Origin: Actinokineospora alba
Lineage (GTDB): Bacteria; Actinomycetota; Actinomycetes; Mycobacteriales; Pseudonocardiaceae
NCBI RefSeq assembly: GCF_004362515.1
Contig: NZ_SNXU01000001.1
Span: 1,240,001-1,304,000, forward strand
Direction of reading: 5' to 3'
DNA: 64,000 nucleotides
This document shows, piece by piece, positions 56,669 to 64,000 of the stretch. Within the stretch, counting starts at the first letter, position 1. Every line of letters begins with the position of its first letter. Under the pieces are notes generated by a model. It was not told where the DNA came from, searched no databases, and worked only from the letters and a program-made list of their open reading frames with translations. Position numbers and translations under genes: made by a program.

Positions 56669-57361
56669 GAAGCCGGTCAGCAGCGCGCGGAGCTCCTTGC
56701 GGTGCGTGACCAGCGGATACGCCGAGGGCAGGACCTCGAGTCGGGAGTTCGGGAAGGCCTCGGCGGCTTCGTGGGCGACTTCGAGCGGGTGCAGCGGGTC
56801 GTCCTCGGCGGCGATGATCAGGACTTCCGCCCGGACGTTCCGCAACGCTGCCGGGTCAGGCACGGGGACCTGCGTCGCGACGGCGTGCAGGGCCGGGCCC
56901 AGGCGCATGAGTGCGTCGGCGCGGTCTTCGAGGTAGGAGCCCGCGCCCGGGAGGACACCCAGCAGGTCGCGCAGGCCCGCGCGGTCACCGGCGTCGACGG
57001 CGGCGGCCATCGCCTCGACGAGGTGCGCGTTGGTCCGGGGGCGCGACAGGGCGGCGGGGAACATCAGGACGAGCCGGTCGAAGCGGTCCGGCTCGGTGCT
57101 GACCAGCGCGGCCAGCGCGGCGGCGCCGAGCGAGACGCCGACGGCCTGGGGCGCTTCGGTCTGGCCGATGGCCTTGGCCAGCGTCGGGTAGGTCCAGTAG
57201 TCGGCACGCGGATCGGGGGCGTCGGCGTGGCCGGGCAGCGTCAGCACGATTCGGGTGCCCGGCAGGCCGGACGCGGGGATGCGCGCCTCGCCCGCGGTGG
57301 CGCCGAGGCCGGGCACGACCAGGGTGACCGGGTCGCCGGACCCGTAGGCCCGGCGAATCAC
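56648..57361 (-). CDS. alpha/beta hydrolase
   Basis: A 237-residue alpha/beta-fold hydrolase. VTLVVPGLGATAGEAR is the oxyanion segment, AVGVSLGAAAL the nucleophile elbow (GxSxG with Ser), EVLIIAAEDDPLHPLEVA the Asp region and AYPLVTHRKE a candidate catalytic His. GTG 57361 overlaps the DUF2516 stop by GTGA, so both are co-translated. The substrate is unknown. Confidence 0.82.
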   Translation of the reverse strand: MIRRAYGSGDPVTLVVPGLGATAGEARIPASGLPGTRIVLTLPGHADAPDPRADYWTYPTLAKAIGQTEAPQAVGVSLGAAALAALVSTEPDRFDRLVLMFPAALSRPRTNAHLVEAMAAAVDAGDRAGLRDLLGVLPGAGSYLEDRADALMRLGPALHAVATQVPVPDPAALRNVRAEVLIIAAEDDPLHPLEVAHEAAEAFPNSRLEVLPSAYPLVTHRKELRALLTGFLGDQHQ

Positions 57362-57651
57362 CAGCGTGGGCCGCGCTGGACCTCGATGAGCTTCGGGCGC
57401 ACGTCCACCAGGTAGACCAGCGCGGCGACCAGGCCCGCCATCCAGAAGATCCAGCCTCTGCCCGCGAAACTGAACAGCAGCAAGGCGACCGTGGCGGCGG
57501 CGGTGATGCCGACCCAGGCGACCTTGGTCATCCGGTCGGCGGCGGAATAGGCGTCCGGCCGCTGCATCAGCGCGTGGACGAGCGCGAACACACCGACGGG
57601 GACGGCGGCCCAGTCGATGACTCGCAAGATCCAGAAAGCGGTCTCCGGCAC
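57358..57651 (-). CDS. DUF2516 family membrane protein (Rv0476-like)
   Basis: A 97-residue protein with three transmembrane helices: FWILRVIDWAAVPVGVFALVHAL, VAWVGITAAATVALLLFSF and WIFWMAGLVAALVYLVDVRPKL. It ends in a cytoplasmic VRPKLIEVQRGPRW typical of DUF2516. TAGGCT is 6 bases before GTG 57651 (leaderless type). It is divergent from the XRE regulator, the same arrangement as around Rv0474-Rv0476. Confidence 0.85.
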   Translation of the reverse strand: MPETAFWILRVIDWAAVPVGVFALVHALMQRPDAYSAADRMTKVAWVGITAAATVALLLFSFAGRGWIFWMAGLVAALVYLVDVRPKLIEVQRGPRW

Positions 57652-57700
57652 GTGCCCAGCCTACGTGCGCGACCGGCCGCTCCACCACACACGTGTCTGT

Positions 57701-57800
57701 TAGCGCTTCGCGCTAGTTGGGTAACCGGTAGTTGTGACAGACCGCACGGACCAGTTGCAAGCAGAGTGCTTGCAACTGCTAGCGGTAGCGCGTAGCGTCG
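57701..57800 (+). promoter_or_regulatory. operator-like palindromes upstream of the XRE regulator
   Basis: TAGCGC-TTC-GCGCTA (57701-57715), the 12-bp-arm palindrome CAGTTGCAAGCA-GAG-TGCTTGCAACTG (57752-57778) and three TAGCG repeats (57780-57797) crowd the 170-bp divergent region. They are likely binding sites for the XRE protein or another dimeric regulator. Confidence 0.55.
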
Positions 57801-57821
57801 GAACTGTCACAAGGAGGCTGG

Positions 57822-58268
57822 ATGGACGAGGTCGGAACCGGCGAGGCCAGGGCGATCGACAAGGTCGCCGACCTCGGACGCGACATCGGTGAATACATCA
57901 AGCACCAGCGCAACTCGGCGAAGATCTCGCTGCGGCAGCTCTCGAAGCTCGCTGGTGTGTCCAACCCGTACCTCAGCCAGATCGAACGTGGTCTGCGCAA
58001 GCCCAGTGCCGAGATCTTGCAGCAGATAGCCAAGGGGCTTCGGATTTCCGCCGAAGCGCTCTACGTCCAGGCGGGGATCCTCGATCTCCCGGCGGGCGGC
58101 CCAGTGGTCGACGCCGTGCGGGCAGCCGACGAGCTGACCGAGCGGCAAAAGCAAGTCCTGCTTGACATCTATGAGTCATTCCGGCGCGAGAACGCCAACC
58201 AGTCCACAGTGGAGGGGTCTGATGTGGACGACGAAACTCTCAAGACGGACCCCACCTTCAAGGAGTGA
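57822..58268 (+). CDS. XRE family transcriptional regulator (Rv0474-like)
   Basis: A 148-residue regulator. The HTH is IGEYIKHQRNSAKISLRQLSKLAGVSNPYLSQIERGLRKPSAEILQQIAKGL, preceded by ~25 acidic residues and followed by a helical C-terminal part (DELTERQKQVLLDIYESFRRE). ATG 57822 has an ideal AAGGAGG at 5 bases. It lies 7 bp before the HbhA-like gene, forming a conserved pair in actinobacteria; it may control that gene. Confidence 0.9.
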   Translation: MDEVGTGEARAIDKVADLGRDIGEYIKHQRNSAKISLRQLSKLAGVSNPYLSQIERGLRKPSAEILQQIAKGLRISAEALYVQAGILDLPAGGPVVDAVRAADELTERQKQVLLDIYESFRRENANQSTVEGSDVDDETLKTDPTFKE

Positions 58269-58275
58269 GTTTTCC

Positions 58276-58938
58276 ATGACCAAGAGCCCTGACGTCCGCA
58301 AGGCCGGCGAGCAGGCCGCCGCCGCGGTGAACACCGCCGTCGAGCAGGTCCGCACCCCGCTGCTGGCCGCCCTGGGCGCCGGTGACCTGGCCGCCAAGGC
58401 CGTCGCCGACGCGGTGAACAAGGCCAAGGTGCGTGCCGAGTCCACCAAGACCGCCGCCGCCGACCTCCCGACCGAGCTCTCGGGCCTGCGCGAGAAGCTG
58501 GACCCGGCCGAGCTGCGCAAGCTGGTCGACGAGTACACCGAGGCCGCGGTGAAGCTGTACCAGAAGCTGGCCGACCAGGGCGAGGACGCGCTGGACAAGC
58601 TCAAGGCGCAGCCGCAGGTCAAGAGGGTCGTCGAGCAGCTCGAGGAGGCCATCGAGGCCGCCCAGCACCGCGCCGGAGACGTCGCGGGCGACGCCCGTGC
58701 GCTGGCCGAGGACATCCTGGCCAAGGTGACCCGCAAGACCCGCTCGGTCGGCGAGAAGACCGCCGTGCGCACCCAGAAGGTCGCCGCCGAGGTCGCGGAG
58801 GCCATCGAGGAGGCCGGTGACGAGGCCGCTTCGGAGGTCCGCAGCACCACCCGCCGCGTGGCGAACAAGACGGCCCCGGCCCGCAAGCCCGCCGCCCGCA
58901 ATACCACGACGGCTTCCACCACGAAGACCACCAAGTAA
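58276..58938 (+). CDS. hbhA: heparin-binding hemagglutinin (HbhA)-like protein
   Basis: A 220-residue protein. An N-terminal VRTPLLAALGAGDLAAKAVADAVN segment matches HbhA; the centre is a long coiled coil with many Lys/Glu/Ala (LDPAELRKLVDEYTEAAVKLYQKLADQGEDALDKLK). The C-terminus is a Lys/Ala/Pro/Thr tail (KTAPARKPAARNTTTAS). In mycobacteria the Lys-rich tail binds sulfated glycans and the coiled coil associates with intracellular lipid inclusions; here an inclusion or envelope role is more plausible than adhesion. It is followed by a strong terminator. Confidence 0.85.
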   Translation: MTKSPDVRKAGEQAAAAVNTAVEQVRTPLLAALGAGDLAAKAVADAVNKAKVRAESTKTAAADLPTELSGLREKLDPAELRKLVDEYTEAAVKLYQKLADQGEDALDKLKAQPQVKRVVEQLEEAIEAAQHRAGDVAGDARALAEDILAKVTRKTRSVGEKTAVRTQKVAAEVAEAIEEAGDEAASEVRSTTRRVANKTAPARKPAARNTTTASTTKTTK

Positions 58939-58950
58939 ATCCCCCGACGG

Positions 58951-58986
58951 CAAGGCCCCGGTTCGAGAAATCGAACCGGGGCCTTG
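58951..58986 (+). terminator. terminator after hbhA-like gene
   Basis: A perfect 16-bp stem (58951-58966/58971-58986) with a GAAA tetraloop begins 12 bp after the stop codon. Confidence 0.9.
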
Positions 58987-59302
58987 ACGTCTGTGGGCAC
59001 TTTTCAGCAGCCCACTGATGCGAGCGTGGATCGCCCGCCCGCACCGACCCTGAACAAAGTCCCCACCCACCACGGGGGGCTGCCCTTGGCCAGTCGTCGT
59101 CGTAGCCCTGCATTTTCACCGGGGCCGAGCCGCCGTCGCCGAGTTCGGCCACCATCACGCCGCACTCGTGGACAGCACAGCTCACCCGCGTCGGCGTGGC
59201 TGTTGGGGCGGACTGGACGGCCGACGCCACTTGGTCCAGCGCGGTGTCGATGAGGCGTTCTCTATCGGGGGTGGGGGTGTGCGGGGCGGGTGTGCGGAAT
59301 GC

Positions 59303-59441
59303 TGTGGATAACACCCTCCAGGCTGTGGATAACCTTGGGACTGCTGTTGACAGCGGGGCGGAAACTGTGGGCAACCAGCGAAGATGGTTGTGGACAGGCT
59401 GGGGGCACACCTGTGGGCAACTGGGGTGGATCTGTGGATAA
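59303..59441 (+). other. array of six DnaA-box-like sites in phase
   Basis: TGTGGATAA (complement of the TTATCCACA box) occurs at 59303, 59324 and 59433; TGTGGGCAA at 59366 and 59412; TGTGGACAG at 59389. All six point the same way, and the steps are 21, 42, 23, 23 and 21 bp, about two or four helical turns. The remaining part of the 470-bp gap 58987-59457 holds only the weak minus-strand frame noted elsewhere. It could be a DnaA-titration or regulatory site; dnaA and dnaN are not here. Confidence 0.7.
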
Positions 59442-59457
59442 CTCTGGCCCGGGCCGG

Positions 59458-60072
59458 TCAGGGCAGGCGGGCGAGTAGCCAGTCGGCGACCGCGGCGGTC
59501 GTTTCCTCGACGGTGGCGGTGGTGGTGTCCAGGAGGTCCATCGGCGGCGAGGTGGTGGCCGCGTTCTCCTTGACCCAGGTGTTGAAGCCGAGCATGTCGG
59601 TGATGCGCTGCTCGTCGTCCCAGCCGCGCCAGGACGGGCGGGCTCGCAAACGCTTGCTCAACACGTCGTCATCGGCTACCAGCGACAGGTAGTGGATCTC
59701 CGAGAACAGGACGCGTTCCGGGCGGTGTTCCAGTTGTGGGGGCGCCACCGTGCCGCAGAGGACGACCGGGCGGCCGCTCTGGTGGATGGTGGCCGCCATG
59801 CGCAGCCAGATTCGCCGGAAGGAGGCGTAGTCGTCTTCGGGGTCGTGGAGGGCGTCGACCCAGAGGAGGTCCTGCTCGAGCACCACCGCGCGGTCGCCGA
59901 GCAGTTTCGTGAGACCCCGGCAGACCGTCGACTTGCCCGTCCCGCTGGGTCCGGTCACGGCGAACATCGGGAGCCGCCGGAACGGCTCCCGATGCCCACA
60001 TCGCGCACAGACGAGGACAGAGTCTTCGACCGCGGGTGCGTCGGCCCACTCACCGCAGGCCGCGCAGATCAT
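59458..60072 (-). CDS. P-loop kinase-like ATPase with N-terminal zinc ribbon
   Basis: A 204-residue protein. The first 30 residues hold two CxxC knuckles (CAACGEW and CARCGHR). The P-loop is FAVTGPSGTGKSTVCRGLTKLLG; VLEQDLLW and VVLCGTV follow, as in nucleoside/shikimate-type kinases, with a possible lid RLRARPSWRGW. ATG 60072 lies 5 bp after the zf-TFIIB gene, so they are an operon. The phosphoryl acceptor is unknown. Confidence 0.78.
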   Translation of the reverse strand: MICAACGEWADAPAVEDSVLVCARCGHREPFRRLPMFAVTGPSGTGKSTVCRGLTKLLGDRAVVLEQDLLWVDALHDPEDDYASFRRIWLRMAATIHQSGRPVVLCGTVAPPQLEHRPERVLFSEIHYLSLVADDDVLSKRLRARPSWRGWDDEQRITDMLGFNTWVKENAATTSPPMDLLDTTTATVEETTAAVADWLLARLP

Positions 60073-60077
60073 CGGGT

Positions 60078-60434
60078 TCAGTCGAAGAGCTCTTCGAGGA
60101 AGCTCTTGCGCTTCTTCTTGTAGTGACCGCCGTGGCCCCCGTAGCCGGCGTGGCCGTACCCGGGGGGCGAGTCACGGTATCCGGGAGGCGAGTCCCGGTA
60201 ACCGCCGTGCTGCTGCACGGGCGGCGGGTAGTGCTGTGCGGGTGGCACATGCGGAGCAGGCGCACCCTGGTAAGGCGGCGGGGCCGCAGCCGTCGTGTAT
60301 CGCTGCTCGGCACCGACGATCTGCTCGAGCTCGCCGCGGTCCAGGAAGATCCCGCGGCAGCCGTCGCACTGGTCGATGTGGATGCCGAGACGATCCACCG
60401 TACGCATCGCGTTCTGACACTTCGGACAAATCAC
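60078..60434 (-). CDS. zf-TFIIB domain-containing protein
   Basis: A 118-residue protein. The N-terminal zinc finger reads ICPKCQNAMRTVDRLGIHIDQCDGCRGIFLDRGELEQIV. A Pro/Gly/Tyr-rich, probably disordered region with YRDSPPG repeats follows, and a basic end KKKRKSFLEELFD. TAGGCT stands 6 bases before GTG 60434 (leaderless type). Such proteins are widespread; their function is not established. Confidence 0.85.
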   Translation of the reverse strand: MICPKCQNAMRTVDRLGIHIDQCDGCRGIFLDRGELEQIVGAEQRYTTAAAPPPYQGAPAPHVPPAQHYPPPVQQHGGYRDSPPGYRDSPPGYGHAGYGGHGGHYKKKRKSFLEELFD

Positions 60435-60557
60435 GTCGCCAGCCTACGCAAAGTCGCATGCCGGTGTCCGCATAGCTTGATCAGACATCCGAACGTGGCG
60501 CTTTGTGGCCTGCTCGCACATGGTCCGCCCCGGCCGCCGAACCTAACGTCGGCACCC

Positions 60558-61319
60558 ATGAGCAGTGATCCCCTTGACCCCCTCGACGGTCGCTCCGCGC
60601 TGGTCACCGGCGGGGCGAGCGGGATCGGCCGGGCGTGCGCGCGGGCGCTGGCGGCGGCGGGCGCGAAGGTGCACGTCGTCGACCGGGACCTGCCGGGCGC
60701 CGAACTGGTGGCCGCCGAGGTCGGCGGCTGGGCGCACGGGGTGGACCTGTCCGACCCCGCCGCGCTCGACACCCTGCCGACCGACGTCGACGTCCTGGTC
60801 AACAACGCCGGGCTGCAGCACGTGGCCGCCCTGCACGAGTTCCCGCCGGAGCGGTTCGACCTGATCCAGCGGGTCATGGTGACCGCGCCGTTCCTGCTGA
60901 TCCGCCGGTCCCTGCCGCACATGTACGCCCGCGGCTGGGGCCGGATCGTCAACATCTCCAGCGTCCACGGCCTGCGGGCCAGCGCGTTCAAGTCCGCCTA
61001 CGTCGCGGCCAAGCACGGGCTGGAGGGGCTCTCGAAGGTCGCCGCCATCGAGGGCGCCCCGCACGGGGTGACCAGCAACTGCGTCAGCCCCGGCTACGTC
61101 CGGACCCCGCTGGTGCAGAACCAGATCGACGCCCAGGCCCGCGAGCACGGGATCGGCGCCGACGAGGTCGTCGAGCGGGTGCTGCTCGACCGCGCCCCGG
61201 TCAAGCGGCTGATCGAGCCCGAGGACGTGGCCGAACTCGTGCGCTGGCTCTGCGGACCGCACGCGGGCCACCTGACCGGGGCCTCGGTCCCGGTCGACGG
61301 CGGCTGGACCGCGACCTGA
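60558..61319 (+). CDS. 3-hydroxybutyrate dehydrogenase (SDR)
   Basis: A 253-residue SDR. Cofactor site VTGGASGIGRACARAL, NNAG site VLVNNAGLQHVAALHEFP, catalytic Ser in NISSVHGLRASAFKSAYVAAKHG with YxxxK, and the C-terminal HLTGASVPVDGGWTA. The LQH and SVHGL segments are those of bacterial D-3-hydroxybutyrate dehydrogenase, which makes acetoacetate from 3-hydroxybutyrate. ATG 60558 lies 8 bases after TAACGT. A carboxylate symporter gene follows after 32 bp and would import its substrate. Confidence 0.87.
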   Translation: MSSDPLDPLDGRSALVTGGASGIGRACARALAAAGAKVHVVDRDLPGAELVAAEVGGWAHGVDLSDPAALDTLPTDVDVLVNNAGLQHVAALHEFPPERFDLIQRVMVTAPFLLIRRSLPHMYARGWGRIVNISSVHGLRASAFKSAYVAAKHGLEGLSKVAAIEGAPHGVTSNCVSPGYVRTPLVQNQIDAQAREHGIGADEVVERVLLDRAPVKRLIEPEDVAELVRWLCGPHAGHLTGASVPVDGGWTAT

Positions 61320-61351
61320 TCCCCATAACCTCCGGAAAGAGGTGACTCCCC

Positions 61352-62680
61352 TTGGCATCCGACAAGTCGTTCGTGCGCATCGTGAGCGCGAGCCTGATCG
61401 GCACGACGATCGAGTGGTACGACTTCTTCCTCTACACCTCCGCCGCGGCCCTGGTATTCAACAAGCTGTTCTTCCCCAACACCGATCCACTGACCGGCAC
61501 CCTGCTGGCGTTCCTCACCTACGCGATCGGGTTCCTGGCCCGGCCGATCGGTGGGCTGGTGTTCGGCCACTTCGGCGACAAGATCGGCCGCAAGCAGCTG
61601 CTCGTCGTCAGCCTCCTGCTGATGGGCGGCTCGACGTTCGCGATGGGTCTGCTGCCCACCTACGCGGCCATCGGCGTGGGCGCGCCGATCCTGCTCACGC
61701 TCCTGCGGCTGATCCAGGGTTTCGCGCTGGGCGGCGAGTGGGGCGGTGCGGTGCTGATCGTGTCCGAGCACGGCGACGACAAGCGCCGCGGGTTCTGGGC
61801 GTCGTGGCCGCAGTGCGGCGCGCCGGGCGGGAACCTGCTGGCCACCGCCGTTCTGGCGGTGCTCGCCGCGGTGCAGACCGACGAGGCGTTCATGTCGTAC
61901 GGCTGGCGGATCCCGTTCCTGCTCTCGGGTGTCCTCGTGGTGATCGGCCTGTGGATCCGGCTCACCGTCACCGAGTCGCCGGTGTTCCTCGCCGCGCAGG
62001 CGAAGGCCGCGGAGCGCGAGGAGAAGCACGTCCCGGTGGTCGAGGTGTTCCGCGGCCACTGGCGGCGGGTGCTGATCGCGATCGGCGCGCGGATGGCGGA
62101 GAACGTGTCGTACTACGTGATCACCGCGTTCATCCTGGTGTACGTGACGACCGGTCTCGGCATGGCCAAGGGCGTCGGGCTCAACGCGGTGCTGATCGGG
62201 TCGGCCGTGCACTTCGTGTCGATTCCGTTGTGGGGCGCGCTTTCCGACCGGATCGGCCGCAGGCCGGTGTACCTGATCGGCGCGGTCAGCATGGCGGTGT
62301 GGAGCTTCGCGTTCTTCGCGCTGCTCGACACCAAGTCCCCCGCGACGATCATCCTGGCCGCCACCGTGGGCCTGGTGCTGCACGGTGCGATGTACGGGCC
62401 GCAGGCCGCGTTCTTCGCCGAGCAGTTCCCGACGCACGTGCGCTACACGGGGATGTCGGTCGGCAGCCAGCTGTCCTCGATCGCCGCGGGCGCGGTCGCC
62501 CCGCTGATCGCGGTGGCCCTGTTCCGGGAGTACAAGAGCACTATTCCGGTGTCGCTGTATGTGGTCGCGATGTGCGTGATCACCACGGTCGCGGTCCTCG
62601 CGGCCCGCGAGTCCAAGGGCGAGTCGCTGGGCGAGCGGGCCGGGGGCACGGCCCGCGAGCCGGTTCCGAGCGCGTCCTGA
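61352..62680 (+). CDS. MFS transporter, metabolite:H+ symporter family
   Basis: A 442-residue carrier with 12 predicted transmembrane helices. The MHS signatures are IGTTIEWYDFFLY in helix 1, GHFGDKIGRKQLL in loop 2-3, RLIQGFALGGEWGGAVL in helix 4 and SDRIGRRPVYL in loop 8-9. Family members import small carboxylates such as alpha-ketoglutarate or proline betaine. TTG 61352 has AGAGGTGA 6 bases upstream. The neighbouring dehydrogenase suggests 3-hydroxybutyrate or a related acid. Confidence 0.9.
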   Translation: MASDKSFVRIVSASLIGTTIEWYDFFLYTSAAALVFNKLFFPNTDPLTGTLLAFLTYAIGFLARPIGGLVFGHFGDKIGRKQLLVVSLLLMGGSTFAMGLLPTYAAIGVGAPILLTLLRLIQGFALGGEWGGAVLIVSEHGDDKRRGFWASWPQCGAPGGNLLATAVLAVLAAVQTDEAFMSYGWRIPFLLSGVLVVIGLWIRLTVTESPVFLAAQAKAAEREEKHVPVVEVFRGHWRRVLIAIGARMAENVSYYVITAFILVYVTTGLGMAKGVGLNAVLIGSAVHFVSIPLWGALSDRIGRRPVYLIGAVSMAVWSFAFFALLDTKSPATIILAATVGLVLHGAMYGPQAAFFAEQFPTHVRYTGMSVGSQLSSIAAGAVAPLIAVALFREYKSTIPVSLYVVAMCVITTVAVLAARESKGESLGERAGGTAREPVPSAS

Positions 62681-62684
62681 CCAG

Positions 62685-62720
62685 CCCCGGGGCCATCCGC
62701 CACCACGGGTGGCCCCGGGG
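62685..62720 (+). terminator. terminator after MFS gene
   Basis: CCCCGGGGCCA and TGGCCCCGGGG form an 11-bp perfect stem, extended by three more pairs, 4 bp after the stop codon; TTT follows. Confidence 0.8.
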
Positions 62721-62751
62721 TTTCCACCTGGGGATTGCGTGAGGTGCGACG

Positions 62752-64000
62752 ATGGCGACCGTGATGGCCGACGACGCCGTGCGCACGCTGCTCGACCTGC
62801 TCGCCCGTGGGGCGGGCGGGGAGCAGCTGGCGCAGGTGGCCGCCACCGCACGGGCCTCGGGCCTCGACGGCGCCGACCTCGCGCTCATCGAGCAAGCCAC
62901 CGAGAACGCGCTGCGGGTGCGGCACACCGTCGCCGAGCACCGGCGGCGTGAGGCCGAGCTGACGGCCCTGTTCGACACGGCGAGCGACCTGGCCCGGCTG
63001 CGCGACACCGACGCGGTGCTGCGGTCGATCGTGCACCGGGCGCGGATGCTGCTCGGTGTGGACGTCTCGTACCTGACGATGAACGACGAGGTCGCGGGCC
63101 GCACATACATGCGAGTCACCGACGGCTCGGTGTCGGCGCTGTTCCAGCAGGTCACGCTGGCCATGGGTGAGGGTCTCGGCGGACTCGTCGCGCAGACCGC
63201 CCGGCCGTACGCGACCCGCGACTACTTCGCCGACGAGCGCTTCCGGCACACCAACCCGATCGACACCTCCGTGCGTGACGAGGGCTTGGCGGCGATCCTG
63301 GGTGTGCCGCTTCTGTTGGGCAGCAAGGTGATCGGCGTCCTCTACGCCGCCGACCGGACACCGCGTGACTTCGCCGCGGAGGAGGTCGCGCTGCTGGCCT
63401 CGCTGGCCGACCACGCCGCGATCGCCATCGACAACGCCCACCTGCTCGACGAGACCCGGCTCGCGTTGGCGGAACTCAACGGCGCCAACGAGACGATCAG
63501 CGCGCACAACGCCGCCATGCGCCGGGCCGAGGAGGCCCACGACAAGCTGATGGACGTCGTGCTGCGCGGCGGCGACGTCCCTGATGTCGCCGCCGCGGTC
63601 GCGGAAGTGCTGCACGGCGGCATCGCCGTGTACGACGCCGCTGGAGTCGAGCTGGCCCGGGTTGGCGCGGGATCGGCCCGGCTGTCGGCGAAAGCCGTGG
63701 GGAAGTCCCGCTCTTCCGGCCGGGCGGTGTCCACTCAGGACAACTGGGTCTGCGCGGTGCACGCGGGCCAGGAACTGCTGGGCAGTCTCGTGCTCACCGG
63801 CAGGCCCGAGTTGGCGGACGCGGACCGGCGCCTGTTCGAACGCGCGGGCGTGGTGACGGCGCTGCTGCTGATGCTGCGCCGGTCGGTGGCCCAGGCCGAG
63901 GACGAAGTCCGGGGCGAGCTGCTGACCGACCTGCTGACCGCCCCCGACCGCAATCCGGGCGCGTTGTTGGCCCGTGGCAGGCGATTGGGCGTCGACCTGA
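62752..64000 (+). CDS. GAF-domain transcriptional regulator (CdaR/PucR-like), 3' end outside window
   Basis: The first ~416 residues. A short helical N-terminus (RTLLDLLARGAGGEQLAQVAATARASG) precedes a GAF domain (about 70-230: LFDTASDLARLRDTDAVLRSIVHRARMLLGVDVSYL to HAAIAIDNAHLL). A coiled segment follows, then a sensor-like region and DEVRGELLTDLLTAPDRNPGALLARGRRLGVDL, which introduces a PucR/CdaR-type GGDEF-like and HTH end. GAGG lies 7 bases before ATG 62752. By position it may regulate the hydroxybutyrate genes upstream. Confidence 0.8.
   Translation, partial: MATVMADDAVRTLLDLLARGAGGEQLAQVAATARASGLDGADLALIEQATENALRVRHTVAEHRRREAELTALFDTASDLARLRDTDAVLRSIVHRARMLLGVDVSYLTMNDEVAGRTYMRVTDGSVSALFQQVTLAMGEGLGGLVAQTARPYATRDYFADERFRHTNPIDTSVRDEGLAAILGVPLLLGSKVIGVLYAADRTPRDFAAEEVALLASLADHAAIAIDNAHLLDETRLALAELNGANETISAHNAAMRRAEEAHDKLMDVVLRGGDVPDVAAAVAEVLHGGIAVYDAAGVELARVGAGSARLSAKAVGKSRSSGRAVSTQDNWVCAVHAGQELLGSLVLTGRPELADADRRLFERAGVVTALLLMLRRSVAQAEDEVRGELLTDLLTAPDRNPGALLARGRRLGVDL

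Noticed and set aside
58951..58986. tRNA T-arm-like GGTTCGA sequence
   Set aside because: It is part of a perfect 16-bp terminator stem; no acceptor or anticodon arm can be built around it.
58990..59263. Minus-strand frame encoding ...VSCAVHECGVMVAELGDGG... beside the DnaA-box array
   Set aside because: The segment 59110-59190 has coding-like third positions, but there is no start codon with a ribosome-binding site and the frame runs on through the hbhA terminator and gene with no stop. It may be a fragment; I cannot support a gene.

Overview
The window is about 72% GC by eye, with GTG and TTG starts, very high third-position GC and mycothiol genes. It comes from a high-GC actinobacterium. 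A BldN/RsbN-type developmental sigma locus together with a gene order I recall from Mycobacterium tuberculosis (Rv0474-Rv0502) points to a filamentous member of the Pseudonocardiales (Actinokineospora, Saccharothrix, Lentzea or Amycolatopsis type). This placement is inference, as no search was run.

Layout. (1) 1-6.1 kb: 5' part of an acyl-CoA synthetase, a BldN-like ECF sigma factor with its membrane anti-sigma factor, a HAD phosphatase, a lipoprotein and a cytochrome P450. (2) 6.1-26.2 kb: a conserved core block, mostly on the minus strand: acyltransferase, epimerase, bS22, HTH protein, proC, thioesterase, proline dehydrogenase, TIM-barrel isomerase, proline-rich membrane protein, ppx, regX3-senX3, gpmA, DUF4349 lipoprotein, YbjN protein, mshA, a secreted protein, an L,D-transpeptidase, an SDR, murB and a DUF2505 protein. 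It serves cell wall building, phosphate sensing, polyphosphate, proline and mycothiol metabolism. (3) 26.2-57.3 kb: about 31 kb of accessory genes. This holds a MerR regulator with its own promoter/operator, a mycothiol-dependent-isomerase family protein, purU, several intergenic repeats, a possible 20-residue peptide gene, a LOG protein, a NarL-type regulator, a chagasin-like inhibitor, an ECF sigma pair, helD, capA, a form II carbon-monoxide-dehydrogenase-type operon (coxG, coxM, coxL, coxS, xdhC, coxE), padR, a Pls/PosA-type single-module NRPS, an M1 peptidase and a coxD-like MoxR ATPase. (4) 57.3-60.4 kb: the core order resumes (DUF2516, XRE regulator, HbhA-like protein), followed by six phased DnaA-box-like sites and two zinc-ribbon genes. 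(5) 60.5-64 kb: 3-hydroxybutyrate dehydrogenase, a metabolite/H+ symporter and the 5' part of a GAF-domain regulator.

The strongest candidate for something new is the padR-pls-M1 region. A 1295-residue membrane NRPS has a lysine-like adenylation code. It is preceded by a nine-codon upstream reading frame that overlaps its start, faces padR across GATATC-containing palindromes, and is followed by an M1 zinc peptidase that could trim a cationic polymer. It sits between two halves of the cox maturation pair. Other notable signals are the DnaA-box array, a 139-bp tandem repeat beside a tiny gene with textbook promoter and Shine-Dalgarno, large intergenic palindromes, and a recurrent TANNNT-N6/7-(A/G)TG arrangement that suggests many leaderless mRNAs and settles several start codons.
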